55,565 nt of DNA from Chloroflexaceae bacterium (GTDB taxonomy: Bacteria; Chloroflexota; Chloroflexia; Chloroflexales; Chloroflexaceae). Every line of letters starts with the position of its first letter. Position 1 is the stretch's first letter. Below the pieces are notes generated by a model. The model ran no database searches. It was not told the origin of the DNA and was given only the letters and a program-made list of their open reading frames with translations. Positions 1 to 8,447 of the stretch are shown here, one piece after another. The translations under genes and the position numbers were made by a program. The stretch is taken from NCBI GenBank assembly GCA_028282325.1, contig JANQID010000085.1:1-55565 (forward strand), read 5' to 3'.

Positions 1-315
1 CAATAGGGACGCCATCGTGGAACCGCACATGCCGATCATTGCGCCACCCATCCGGTCGTAAGCACACGCGATGACCGTTTGGCAGTTCTCGTTGTAGTAC
101 AAGGATGGATAGCCATGCAGGCAGGATACCGAATCAGGTACGGAGATGCAAAACGAGCGCACTCGTAGGAACGGTGCTGCTTGCGCGCTCTAACCTTATC
201 GATTTAGATGCGATGACCCTGGTACTAGTCGGAATTTTATGTGAGTCTATGAAAGACTCAAACTTGTCAACCCTATGAAAACAAGTATGAGGTCTGCCAT
301 TATTGTTACTCCTTG
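1..315. other. Left-edge stretch with no recognised gene
   Basis: No recognisable gene. On the minus strand a frame is open from about position 189 to the window edge and encodes a short Cys-containing stretch (CLHGYPSLYYNENC, then MGGAMIGMCGSTM), but it follows an in-frame stop, has no early start codon and matches no family I know. On the plus strand a short frame ends at about 60. Either could be the edge of a neighbouring gene or decayed sequence. It lies downstream of the truncated ABC-transporter gene and next to a decay zone, which favours remnants. Confidence 0.3.
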
Positions 316-1019
316 TTAATTTTGTAAACGAACAGAAATTTCTTGCAAACGAATAGTTTGTTGAATGAAAAAGGGCAGCATTAGCAGGCTCTCGGTATAT
401 TGAAAAACGTACATCAGTATTGAGAAAACCAACCCATAATTGATCGCTCCGCTGCCGATGACGACAATCGGGGTATATGCCAAAACGGCAATGATGCCAA
501 GCCAAATGGCGGCGTAATTCCAGGTTTCCAAATCCGACAATCTAATATTCCAAAGTGTGATCGCTTTGAAATGTTTGTGGATAATGCCCAAATCCTGGCT
601 GGTGAGGGCCGTAACCTGGTTTTCGATTTCGTTGTTGTAGCCCTCATTGAAGCGGTAATTTAGTTTCCCGCTCAACAAATAGATCGCCACCATGAGAACA
701 AACAGGCCAATGCAGGTCCAGAAAACGGTCAAGTTCAACCCCAAAATGATGATCAAAACTCCGACCACACCCATGATGCTCTCCAAAATCCTAGGCATGG
801 AATTTTCGAGAAACTCGACAAACTCCGTTAGCAATGAAGCCCGCGCGGCTATTTTTGAAATTGAGCTTTCTCTGGACTGTTCTTTGGCGACCATTTCTTT
901 GGATATTGTGACGTAGATATCGGAGTAAGCACGGGTATCATAAAACCGTCTGCCGCTGCCAACGATAAGAGAGATGATGCCTAGACCTGCCAGCAAATAG
1001 ATTCCGGTGAATTGATCTA
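316..1019 (-). pseudogene. 5'-truncated ABC transporter six-TM protein
   Basis: About 234 residues of a membrane protein of the ABC six-transmembrane type (ABC_membrane_3-like, a permease without an attached ATPase). The signature stretch GRRFYDTRAYSDIYVTISKE is followed by SKIAARASLLTEFVEFLE and several hydrophobic segments, ending in a normal stop at 316. The expected first 50-60 residues, containing the first membrane helix, are absent. The reading frame runs straight into the terminal inverted repeat of the insertion sequence at 1020, and an apparent start further upstream is inside IS sequence. Nothing on the far side of the IS restores the missing N-terminus, so the gene is truncated rather than merely split. 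The family assignment is from memory of its motifs; the truncation is seen directly. Confidence 0.7.
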
Positions 1020-2491
1020 CTAAGTTCGACTTTATCCATTTCGTAGACGAAAAACGGGAGGCAGGGTACGCTTGACTGAAACCCAACCGCCAAGAAGGGG
1101 CCAGCCATGCGCAACCTGCCACGAGCGATTATACAAGTCCTTCGGTCGTTCGAGTTGCTGTTCAGCGAGCGTGTATGGCACTGGGCCAACATCCTGCTCA
1201 TCGGTGCCATCCTGGCGCCCGGCAAACGTACCGTCACTGCGGCGCTGCGGGTGATGGGGCTGAGCGACGAAGCGCAGTTCCAGAACTACCATCGCGTGCT
1301 CAACCGCGCCGTCTGGTCGCCCTACGCCGCCAGCCGCATCTTGCTGCGCCTGTTGGTCGACAACTTCGTCCCGCTGGATGCGCCCATCGTGCTTGGCCTC
1401 GACGACCATATCGAGCGCCGGCGCGGAGCCAAAATCAAGGCCAAAGGCATCTACCGCGACCCGGTACGCTCGTCGCGCTCGTTCTTCGTCAAGACCAGTG
1501 GGCTGCGCTGGCTGAGTAGAATGCTGCTCGCCCCCATCCCCTGGGCCAAGCGGGTGTGGGCCTTGCCCTTCCTGACCGTGCTGGCGCCGTCGGAGCGCTA
1601 CCATCAGGAACGAGGAACGTGCCACAAGCAGCTCACCGACTGGGCACGGCAGATGATCACCCAGGTGCGGCAGTGGCTGCCCGAGCGCGTGCTGGTCGTG
1701 GTGGCCGACCGCAGCTATGCGGCTATCGAGCTGCTCTCGGCCTGCCAGGGCCTGCCTCTGCCGGTCACCCTGATTACCCGACCGCGATTGGACGCGGCGT
1801 TGTACGACCCGGCTCCGCCGCCAACCGGTCGGCGCGGTCGACCGCGCGTGAAGGGCGCTCGTCAGCCCACCCTGGCGGACCGGCTCAGCGACCCGGCGAC
1901 GACCTGGCAGGATACCACCGTGCGCTGGTATGGCGGCACCACACGCACGGTTCGGCTGGCATCGGCCACCGCAGTCTGGTATCACAGTGGCCTGCCGCCG
2001 GTGCGCATACGATGGGTACTCGTGACCGACCCCGATGGCACGTTCGAGCCCCAGGCACTGCTGAGTACCAACCTCGAGGCCACGCCAACCGCGATCGTCG
2101 CGTGGTTTGTGCAGCGTTGGCAGCTGGAGGTGACGTTCGAAGAGGCGCGGGCGCATCTGGGTATCGAAACCCAGCGCCAGTGGTCGGATCTCGCGATCCT
2201 GCGCACCACGCCAGTGCTGTTGGGGCTGTTCTCGTTGGTGACGCTGTTCACTCATCATCTGCTCCAAGGCCAAGCGATGCCAGTGCGCCAGGCTGCCTGG
2301 TATACGAAGGGATTGCCAACCTTCAGCGACACGCTAGCGTTTGTGCGCCACCAGCTTTGGCCGGCCAGTATTTCTTGGATGTCGCCCGAGGAAGCCGACA
2401 TGGTCATAATTCCGAAGTCGTTCCTCACTCGCCTGACTGATGCGCTCGCCTATGCCGCGTGAGCGGCACAGATGGATAAAGTCGAACTTAG
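1020..2491 (+). mobile_element. Insertion sequence with 20-bp terminal inverted repeats
   Basis: A 1,472-bp element bounded by perfect inverted repeats, CTAAGTTCGACTTTATCCAT at 1020-1039 and its reverse complement at 2472-2491, with a single transposase gene inside. The flanks show no identical direct repeat. If the outer four bases are taken as target (CTAA on the left, TTAG on the right), each fits the YTAR-type target I associate with IS701-like elements, but they differ from each other. The flanking genes are also unrelated. Both points suggest recombination between two copies, or an IS-linked deletion, rather than one simple insertion. Confidence 0.85.
1107..2462 (+). CDS. DDE transposase (IS701/IS4-like)
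   Basis: A 451-residue transposase that fills the insertion sequence. The catalytic triad can be read as Asp in LGLDDHIERRRG (about residue 100), Asp in VVVADRSYAA (about 200) and Glu in WQLEVTFEEARAHLG (about 350), the layout of an RNase-H-fold DDE enzyme of the DDE_5 / IS701 type. A Pro/Arg-rich insert (PPPTGRRGRPRVKGARQP) lies between the second Asp and the Glu. The frame is intact from ATG to stop, so the element may still be active. The start at 1107 lies 68 bp inside the left repeat and the stop 10 bp before the right repeat. The exact IS family is uncertain. Confidence 0.85.
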   Translation: MRNLPRAIIQVLRSFELLFSERVWHWANILLIGAILAPGKRTVTAALRVMGLSDEAQFQNYHRVLNRAVWSPYAASRILLRLLVDNFVPLDAPIVLGLDDHIERRRGAKIKAKGIYRDPVRSSRSFFVKTSGLRWLSRMLLAPIPWAKRVWALPFLTVLAPSERYHQERGTCHKQLTDWARQMITQVRQWLPERVLVVVADRSYAAIELLSACQGLPLPVTLITRPRLDAALYDPAPPPTGRRGRPRVKGARQPTLADRLSDPATTWQDTTVRWYGGTTRTVRLASATAVWYHSGLPPVRIRWVLVTDPDGTFEPQALLSTNLEATPTAIVAWFVQRWQLEVTFEEARAHLGIETQRQWSDLAILRTTPVLLGLFSLVTLFTHHLLQGQAMPVRQAAWYTKGLPTFSDTLAFVRHQLWPASISWMSPEEADMVIIPKSFLTRLTDALAYAA

Positions 2492-2846
2492 CGAAGTCAG
2501 CTGAAAAATTTGAAGAATAGACATGTCGGATTTCTGTTTTTGGATATAACATGCCAAGAGTAGCGATTGCGGAACTTGCGGCATCCGAATCCGGACCGGC
2601 AAGGATTACATTTCTTACTTCTTGTGATACGCCTTCAAGTGATCCAGATATAATATAAATTCGGTCACATCGTGGGAAACACCATAATTTCGAGAGCCTA
2701 TAGCGTTGCAACACAATGTTGGAAAAGACGGTAGCAAAAGCATTTGCAGAAGATTGTAGTGCCAAAACAATGAAGGAGGCAATGATGCCCGTGAGAATAT
2801 TGCCGATGTTCTGGAAGAAAAAATTCAAAACTGCTTGGGTATTCAT
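2492..2846 (-). pseudogene. 3'-truncated membrane-anchored protein of unknown function
   Basis: The first 118 residues of a protein interrupted by the insertion sequence. Residues 1-45 contain one or two hydrophobic helices (IGNILTGIIASFIVLALQSS). The rest is a soluble domain with RIYIISGSLEGV, AGPDSDAASSAIATLGMLYP and VYSSNFSADFA, which looks like the start of an alpha/beta nucleotide-binding-like domain seen in uncharacterised bacterial proteins. Translation then reads into the IS inverted repeat. The remainder of the domain is not found at the other end of the element, where an unrelated ABC permease fragment begins. I do not recognise a named family. Confidence 0.6.
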
Positions 2847-3070
2847 AAATAATGCGCCAAGATTTGATTGGCAATATTGATTTACATCAATGCATTCTGC
2901 TATGCAAGATACCGTTGCGTACTCATCTATAATGTGGCCTCATCGAATATAGTAAAAAGAATCTTAATGTAAATTGAGTGGGTGGCGGTCAGAACCGTAC
3001 TGCGACTGACGTTCGCGTCATACTCTGGTGAGCCGCAGCGTAGAAAAGCCGACAGTACGGTTCTGACCAC
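2847..3070. repeat. Gap with a 16-bp perfect inverted repeat (2987-3002 / 3053-3068)
   Basis: There is no gene here. GGTCAGAACCGTACTG at 2987-3002 is matched by its reverse complement at 3053-3068, with 50 bases between. It sits immediately before the integrase remnant. It could be a transposon end, a decayed recombination site or a folded structure. It lacks a clear attC core (GTTRRRY), so I do not call it an integron site. Confidence 0.5.
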
Positions 3071-3240
3071 GACCCTGCACAACGCCCCGCGTATCTGCCT
3101 ACCGTCCTGAGCCACGACGAAGCCCGCGCCGTGCTCGCTGCCCTTTCCGGCGCCCAGCCGATGTGCAGACGACCATGATCTACCCGCACGGGCTTCGCCG
3201 CGGTCCCGGCGCAGTGCGTAGCCCGCTGGACGCTGCATAG
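3071..3240 (+). pseudogene. Integron-type tyrosine integrase remnant
   Basis: Two collinear pieces of an integron-integrase-like tyrosine recombinase survive in different frames. The first, around 3092-3159, reads YLPTVLSHDEARAVLAALSG, the start of the catalytic domain. The second, 3160-3240, reads DVQTTMIYPHGLRRGPG then AVRSPLDAA and a stop. It corresponds to the C-terminal end, where IntI-like proteins have TTMIYTH with the nucleophilic Tyr followed by R-S-P-L-D. Roughly 150 residues between them, including the catalytic Arg boxes, are missing, and the usual YTH is YPH. The gene is therefore dead. No attC array or gene cassette is recognisable nearby. The assignment rests on motif memory. 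Confidence 0.7.
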
Positions 3241-3405
3241 CCTCCGCGCCATTCGCGTGTCAGCCATCAGGCTCATAGCACATCTGATCGACTGCTTGCC
3301 CATCCAGGGGCGGCGTCAGCGCAGTCTCCTAACCGCACAAACCCCATCCCCGTGATTACCGCCCGCCACCCTGGAGGAGGATGCTCGGCGGCAACCGTTG
3401 CAATT

Positions 3406-3546
3406 CTACCAAACCATATTGGAGGCACCGCATGCGGTCATTCTGAGCGCAGCGAAGAATCTCAGATTCCAATAACGCCGAGACCCTTCCCCTTCGCTGC
3501 GCTCAGGGTCAGGGTGACATGCGGCGTGTGTATCATCATTTGGTAG
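3406..3546. repeat. MITE-like dispersed repeat, copy 1
   Basis: About 141 bp starting CTACCAAACCATATTGGAG and ending ATTTGGTAG, so the ends are near-inverted copies of each other. The interior carries the TCATTCTGAGCGCAGCGAAG block and the GAGACCCTTC / CAGGGTGACATGCGGC block shared with the copies at 21824, 32262 and 42779. This copy differs most in the middle (CCTTCGCTGCGCTCAGGGTCAGG). Translated open frames of the GHSERSEES type across it are not genes. It lies 165 bp after the integrase remnant. Confidence 0.8.
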
Positions 3547-3782
3547 CTTCCCCTCAGCGGTGTGGTAGTATGCAGCTAATAATCATGTGATAGAATGTTA
3601 GAACGGTTGCGTTGAGTATATCACACAGGAATGCGGGTTACAAGCAGCAAATGCAACGCCAGACCGCCGAATACGGGGAAGGCGAACCGGCGGTGGGGCG
3701 GGGATATGCGGCGCGCGCCGGCGATCAGCGCTGCGAGCCTTATTTGTGGCTTGCGGGTGCTTCGTCTTATTCATCACCGCTA

Positions 3783-4197
3783 TTATCCGATTTTGTACGC
3801 ACAATCATAACATGCTCTATCCATGGCACATATATTTCCGCCGCATTGCGGGCATCTCCATATATCTTCTTGCTCCTTAAGCCATTGCTCTACGCCAATC
3901 TTTTGTATCCGCAGCAGATTGCCAATCAAGCTTACGTTATCATCGCGAACATGCCGTTGATCGATCTTTTGCAGATTGGCGCAAGGGAAATCCGGGCACT
4001 CAAAACAAAACTCTATGCGTTTCTTCTGTACCAATGCGCAATCTCTTTTGATCCAGGCGCACGTTTTGTCTTGTATGCGACACCCTTGTGCATCCATGTT
4101 TCAGTTTCTTCGCTTGCAACAATCCTTTCGCGCGTGCGAGGTAATGTCTGCAAGCGCCGCAATAGAATCCACATGGGCCGGCCAAATTATGAATCAT
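3783..4197 (-). pseudogene. Frameshifted DUF3795-like Cys-rich protein
   Basis: Two overlapping frames together make one small Cys-rich protein of the DUF3795 type. The first starts MIHNLAGPCGFYCGACRHYL at 4197. The second continues with GCRIQDKTCAWIKRDCALV, FCFECPDFPCANL and ends CPQCGGNICAMDRACYDC. Joining them requires removing one A near 4095, where the sequence reads ACAAGGGTGTCG and the protein expects a continuous T-G-C. The Cys spacing suggests metal or iron-sulfur binding; the function is unknown. A genuine one-base insertion or a sequencing error are both possible. The surrounding remnants favour decay. Confidence 0.7.
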
Positions 4198-4730
4198 TCC
4201 ACTTAAAACCTAACACTTAAGGTAAATTGATCAATAAATCGGCAAAACTCATACCAATGAACGATTACTTCACATTGAGTGGAGATGGGCGTGCAGCGGG
4301 GAGAGAAATACGTCCAGTCCCGCCACAGGCTCACCTGGCGCATGTGAAAGACGGGATGGCGTCTGCGTAGTCCCTATCTTAACTCCGTCATCTATCTGAC
4401 AAAGTTGCATCATCAACAACCGCCATACCATAATTGTGGCAACGCCGACTTGACCAACGCGCTTGCGGATGATACTTTATGCGAACACGCTGCTTGAACC
4501 ACTGCCTAATAGAATCGGAAAACTTGCCAGGCTTTTACTTCTTACGCTACATCCCGGCTCGGCAAATCGGGCCAATGATGTCAGAGTTTCTACTGACCGG
4601 GTTCTATCAAGCAGATGATTCTGTCGTGCTGGCTGTTCCCGACAAGACGGTCGCGAATGGATCGGCGCTGGCATAACCAAATCGTGGTCGAACAGCATCA
4701 ATATACGACAGCCGGAAAACTATCACACTT
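4198..4730. other. Intergenic stretch with nothing recognised
   Basis: I see no gene, RNA or repeat I can support in these 530 bases. Short open frames exist but show no family motif, no ribosome-binding site and no clear codon preference. It separates the DUF3795 pseudogene from the YdeI remnant and is probably degraded sequence. Confidence 0.4.
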
Positions 4731-4875
4731 ATGACCGACAACAATGAGCGTGTCCAGATCGAAAGCCGTGGTGAATGGAGAGTGTGGAAGGTCGCAGACC
4801 CGCGCTCGACGCATTGAAGAAACCGCACGCCTGGCGAAAGACAATGTGCGGGCCAATCAGTGGCGGTGGAAGTAG
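4731..4875 (+). pseudogene. Internally deleted YdeI/OmpD-associated-like gene
   Basis: The N-terminus MTDNNERVQIESRGEWRVW fits the start of YdeI-family proteins. The C-terminal stretch RRIEETARLAKDNVRANQW, ending with a stop at 4873-4875, fits the family's end. The roughly 150 residues between them are gone, and the two parts are in different frames, joined at about 4793-4805. The stop is immediately followed by the ATG of the marC-like gene, so the remnant may still provide its upstream region. The assignment is from recalled family termini. Confidence 0.65.
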
Positions 4876-5463
4876 ATGAATACTTTCTGGCTATGTTTTG
4901 TCCCGCTATTCGTCGCGGTGGATCCAATAGGCTTGTTGCCGTTGTTTCTCTCCTTGACCGAGGGAATGGAGAAAAAGCGGCTACGCATCATTATCGCCCA
5001 GTCGGTCATCACCGCAGCAACCGTCGGGCTGGCGTTTCTGGCGTTTGGCCCGGCGCTCCTGGAATATCTGGGCATCACAGTGCCAGACTTTATGATCGCC
5101 GGAGGCATTCTCCTGCTGGTCATCTCGCTGAGCGATCTTCTCACCGGAGAGAAGACCCAGCGTCAGGGCGATTTTGAAAGCCTGGGCGCCGTGCCGATCG
5201 GCGTGCCGCTGATCACCGGCCCCGCCGTGTTGACCACAAGTATTTTGCTGGCAGGCATCTATGGCCAGTTGCTTACCGGCGCCGCGATTTTGGCCAATGT
5301 TATCCTCACCGGCCTGGTGTTTTTGCTTGCCAGGCCGATTACGCGACTTGTCGGGCGCACCGGCGCCAAAACGTTGTCCAAGGTCGCCAGTATGCTGCTG
5401 GCGGCTATTGCAGTGATGTTGATTCGCCGCGGTCTCACCGATATTCTGACGATGTCAGGATAA
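4876..5463 (+). CDS. MarC family integral membrane protein
   Basis: A 195-residue protein with six predicted membrane helices (about 5-27, 40-62, 70-90, 110-130, 135-158, 168-190), the normal size of the MarC/UPF0056 family. Family features are the N-terminal FVAVDPIGLLPLFLSLTEG and the central PIGVPLITGPAVLTTSILLA, both with the Pro/Gly-rich re-entrant-like repeats of this fold. The transported substrate of the family is not established. MarC was once linked to multiple antibiotic resistance, but that role is not generally supported. Its ATG directly follows the stop of the YdeI remnant. No clear terminator follows it. Confidence 0.9.
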   Translation: MNTFWLCFVPLFVAVDPIGLLPLFLSLTEGMEKKRLRIIIAQSVITAATVGLAFLAFGPALLEYLGITVPDFMIAGGILLLVISLSDLLTGEKTQRQGDFESLGAVPIGVPLITGPAVLTTSILLAGIYGQLLTGAAILANVILTGLVFLLARPITRLVGRTGAKTLSKVASMLLAAIAVMLIRRGLTDILTMSG

Positions 5464-5656
5464 CCAGACGCACGTCGAATCTTATCGCCGCCGCGACGAT
5501 ATGCCGACCTACAGTCAGGTATTTCTCCCCTATGCGGGACTCTGTGGCAAACCGTACTATGGCGATGGGGGAGTGAGATTGCAACAACACAGGGCGCATC
5601 CTAGCGCTCACGACTGACTTTTTTGACACTCATACTACATTCAAAGGAGCTTGGAA

Positions 5657-6025
5657 ATGCGACACGATGAAATCACCGCGCTGTTCGATGTGTGGAACAG
5701 CGCACTTCAGAGCGGAGATCCCGATCGCGTAACGGCGCTGTACGCCGACGACGCCATCCTGCTGCCGACGCTGTCCAATCGGGTTCGCCGTAATCACGCA
5801 GAGATCAGGGACTATTTCACCCAACTGCTGTCGCGCAAGCTGACCGATACGATCATCAATGAATCGAATGTGCGCACGTTTGAGCAACTGGCCACCAACT
5901 CCGGCATCTACACGTTTTCGTTCAAAGACGGCGCCTCGCTTCCGGCCCGGTTTACGTTTGTCTACCGCTGGGACGGTGAGCGATGGCTGATCATCGAGCA
6001 CCACTCTTCGCCGATGCCGGAATGA
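5657..6025 (+). CDS. SgcJ/EcaC (SnoaL-like) family protein
   Basis: A small alpha+beta-barrel protein of the NTF2/SnoaL superfamily, closest in my judgement to the SgcJ/EcaC group (also matched by CaMKII-association-domain models). Key stretches are LFDVWNSALQSGDPDRVTAL, LYADDAILLPTLSNRVRR and the C-terminal FVYRWDGERWLIIEHHSSPM, with the family's His-His-Ser-Ser near the end. I place the start at ATG 5657, because AAAGGAG at 5643-5649 is correctly spaced for it and too close to the TTG at 5651. The protein is then 122 residues. Its substrate cannot be told from sequence. It precedes the trans-sulfuration gene by 58 bp on the same strand. Confidence 0.8.
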   Translation: MRHDEITALFDVWNSALQSGDPDRVTALYADDAILLPTLSNRVRRNHAEIRDYFTQLLSRKLTDTIINESNVRTFEQLATNSGIYTFSFKDGASLPARFTFVYRWDGERWLIIEHHSSPMPE

Positions 6026-6083
6026 TCGGATAAAATAACACGCTATCGATGTAAGCTTCGAGCATTGGCAAAGGTGACAAGAT

Positions 6084-7214
6084 ATGCGCAAAGAGACTAT
6101 CAGCGTCCACAGCGGCTCCTACCATGATGCGGCGACGCGCGGCGTGAACACCCCGATTTTTACGTCGTCCTCGTACGAATATCTGGATCGTGAAGAGTGT
6201 CCCTACCCACGTTACTTCAACACCCCGAATCAGGAAGCCGTGGTTCGCAAGCTATGCGCATTGGAGGGAGCCGAAGACGGCGTTCTCTTCAGTTCCGGCA
6301 TGGCCGCGCTCAGCACAACCATCCTCGCCTTTGTCGGCGCCGGAGATCACGTCGTCCTGATGGATGCACTTTACGGCGGGACGCATGCGTTCGCTACAGA
6401 CGCCTTTGACCGGCTCGGCATCACGTATTCTTTTGTCGCCACCGATGCAGAGGCGATAGCGCAAGCCGTGACGCCGGCTACCAGGTTGATCGTTATCGAG
6501 TCGCCTACGAACCCGCTGCTTGAGATCATCGATATACACCGCGTAGCAGATATTGCTCAAGCGCACGGTATCGTCACGATCATCGATAACACATTCGCAA
6601 CGCCGGTGAACCAGACACCGTTGGCGCTCGGCATCGACATCGTCGTGCATAGCGGCACGAAATATCTCGGCGGTCATAGCGATCTCAGTTGCGGCGTTGC
6701 GGTCGCCTCATACGAACACGCCGAGAAGATCCGAGCGATGGCGAAACATCTTGGAGGGAATCTGAATGCGACCACTTGTTATCTTCTGGAAAGAAGCTTG
6801 AAAACCCTCGTCTTGCGCGTCGAGCGCCAGAGTGCAAATGCCCTCCGCATCGCCCAGTTTCTGTCCAATCAGTCGGCGGTTCAGCAGGTGTATTACCCCG
6901 GATTGGAATCGTCCACGGGACACCGGCTTGCAGCCGCGCAGATGACCGGCTGCGGCGGGATATTGTCGTTCGAGCTGGATGCAATGCAACAGCAACCGGA
7001 GACGTTCTTGCGGCAACTGAAGCTTATTCGCCCCGCCGTGAGCCTGGGCGGCGTAGAGACGATCATCTGCGCCCCGCACGCAACATCGCACGCAAAAATG
7101 TCAGCGGAGGAGCGTCGCCGGGTCGGAATCAGCGATGCACTGCTGCGACTGTCGATAGGAATTGAGCACGCCGATGACTTGATCGCCGATCTGGCACAGG
7201 CGCTGAATGGTTGA
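6084..7214 (+). CDS. PLP-dependent trans-sulfuration enzyme (Cys/Met metabolism)
   Basis: A 376-residue fold-type I PLP enzyme of the cystathionine gamma-synthase / gamma-lyase / O-acetylhomoserine sulfhydrylase family. Visible features are YPRYFNTPN (41-49), the phosphate-binding SSGMAA (70-75), ESPTNP and the Schiff-base lysine in HSGTKYLGGHSD (Lys193). Length and motif order match the family. The late SLGGVETIICAPHATSH motif is the substrate-binding region. Sequence alone does not tell synthase from lyase or sulfhydrylase. The last eight bases overlap the start of the alkyltransferase gene, suggesting translational coupling with it. Confidence 0.9.
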   Translation: MRKETISVHSGSYHDAATRGVNTPIFTSSSYEYLDREECPYPRYFNTPNQEAVVRKLCALEGAEDGVLFSSGMAALSTTILAFVGAGDHVVLMDALYGGTHAFATDAFDRLGITYSFVATDAEAIAQAVTPATRLIVIESPTNPLLEIIDIHRVADIAQAHGIVTIIDNTFATPVNQTPLALGIDIVVHSGTKYLGGHSDLSCGVAVASYEHAEKIRAMAKHLGGNLNATTCYLLERSLKTLVLRVERQSANALRIAQFLSNQSAVQQVYYPGLESSTGHRLAAAQMTGCGGILSFELDAMQQQPETFLRQLKLIRPAVSLGGVETIICAPHATSHAKMSAEERRRVGISDALLRLSIGIEHADDLIADLAQALNG

Positions 7215-7836
7215 ATGTATGGATACTATCAACGACGCACATGCTCATCATCATCGCGCGCAGACGCCATCCACATCTCGAAACGCTTCAAACTTTCGTA
7301 CGCTACGCTATGGCATCGCGCCATGCTGGTTGGGCCAGGTAATTGTAGCTGTCGCCGATCGCGGCATCTGCGCCATCGGGCTGGGCGATGATCCAGGCAC
7401 TTTGCTCAACCAGGTTCAGGGTATGTTCCCGCATGCATCGTTCACAGAGGCCGGGTCGGATCTCGCCCCGATTATGGCATATGTCAGCACCTGCATCGCA
7501 GCGCCCGAACAGGTTGTAGGAGCGATCAACGCTGCGTCACCACAGCCGCTCGGTATTCAGGGTACAGCGTTTCAACAACGCGTCTGGCAGGCGTTGCGCG
7601 AGATTCCGCCCGGCTGCACGGCGAGCTACACAGACATCGCTGTGCGCATTGGTCGCCCAAACGCTGCGCGCGCAGTAGGGCAAGCCTGCGCAGCGAACAA
7701 ACTGGCCGTCGTGATTCCCTGTCACCGCGCAGTGCGCAGCGATGGCCAGCTCAGCGGTTATCGCTGGGGTATCGAGCGCAAACGGATGCTGCTCCTCCGG
7801 GAACGCGACACATCCGCCGCTCCGCCGAATCAATAG
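7207..7836 (+). CDS. ogt: Methylated-DNA--protein-cysteine methyltransferase (Ogt/Ada C-terminal type)
   Basis: A suicide DNA-repair enzyme that transfers alkyl groups from O6-alkylguanine to its own Cys. The active site VVIPCHRAVRSDG contains the acceptor Cys172, preceded by the helix-turn-helix region FQQRVWQALREIPPGCTASY with the arginine finger in GRPNAARAVGQAC. The N-terminal domain (RYGIAPCWLGQVIVAVADRG, GLGDDP) resembles the C-terminal half of Ada more than minimal Ogt. No Ada N-terminal zinc domain is present. The first 30 residues are His/Ala-rich and poorly conserved, so ATG 7219 is an alternative start. It overlaps the upstream trans-sulfuration gene. Confidence 0.92.
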   Translation: MVECMDTINDAHAHHHRAQTPSTSRNASNFRTLRYGIAPCWLGQVIVAVADRGICAIGLGDDPGTLLNQVQGMFPHASFTEAGSDLAPIMAYVSTCIAAPEQVVGAINAASPQPLGIQGTAFQQRVWQALREIPPGCTASYTDIAVRIGRPNAARAVGQACAANKLAVVIPCHRAVRSDGQLSGYRWGIERKRMLLLRERDTSAAPPNQ

Positions 7837-7995
7837 AAATTTCCACTCGAAGCCGAGCATTTGTTGGCGCGCAGCGGTTTCAAGCTAAAGCACGTATGCG
7901 CGGACTTCGACAAACGACCTTATGGTTCAACATATCCCGGCAAGCTGATATTCATGGCAAGAAAGGTATAGCGCCGGTTCCGCAACGCAGCGCGG

Positions 7996-8439
7996 TCAAT
8001 CATACGCATCGGGGATCGTCGCAACCCGAAGCCAGTAGTCGATCAAGGTCTGCAATTCCTGCTTGAAACGCGCATAGTCAACCGGTTTGATCTGATAGCT
8101 ATTGGCGCCTCGTCGATAGCAGGCGGCAATATCCTTTGGATTACTGGACGTGGTCAGGACAACAACCGGAATAGACTTGAGGTCTTCATCGTCTTTAATG
8201 ACGGCCAGTAGCGCGCGCCCATCGGTTCCCGGCAGATTGAGGTCGAGCAGGATCAGGTGAGGTCGCGGCGCCTGACCTCGGTCAGCATAGACCTCTCGCT
8301 GATACAGATAATCGAGGGCCTGATCCCCTGTTGTGCAGCGATGCAACACGATGTTCAAATCCTCGCGCCGTAACCCGCGCACCGTCGCCGCCACATCCTC
8401 ATCACTATCTTCAATCAGCAGGAGATGCCACTCTTTCAT
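7996..8439 (-). CDS. Single-domain response regulator, Rcp1-like
   Basis: A stand-alone receiver domain of 147 residues with no output domain. The acidic pocket is LLIEDSDED, the phospho-acceptor is Asp66 in HLILLDLNLPGTDG, and the switch residues are VVLTTSS and the Lys in YQIKPVDY. The extended loop before the acceptor (YLYQREVYADRGQAPRP) is characteristic of Rcp1/CheY-like partners of phytochromes. ATG 8439 is chosen because it lies 8 bp after the stop of the phytochrome kinase with a purine-rich site between. An upstream in-frame start would overlap the kinase. It is most likely phosphorylated by that kinase. Confidence 0.9.
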   Translation of the reverse strand: MKEWHLLLIEDSDEDVAATVRGLRREDLNIVLHRCTTGDQALDYLYQREVYADRGQAPRPHLILLDLNLPGTDGRALLAVIKDDEDLKSIPVVVLTTSSNPKDIAACYRRGANSYQIKPVDYARFKQELQTLIDYWLRVATIPDAYD

Positions 8440-8447
8440 GCTTCCGC

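Noticed and set aside
1032-2273. Long open frame antisense to the transposase
   Set aside because: It mirrors the GC-rich transposase gene, has low-complexity Arg/Gly/Gln composition and no family motif. The sense strand has the full DDE motif set.
2987-3068. attC site of an integron
   Set aside because: The inverted repeat is perfect and lacks the spaced R/L boxes and GTTRRRY core expected of attC.
3352-3546. Short ORF with a GHSERSEES-type peptide
   Set aside because: It is translation of the MITE-like repeat, seen in four intergenic places, not a gene.
5464-5656. Possible recombinase zinc-ribbon remnant (YAGLCGKPYYGDGG)
   Set aside because: Only one Cys is present and there is no extended match; too short to support a remnant.
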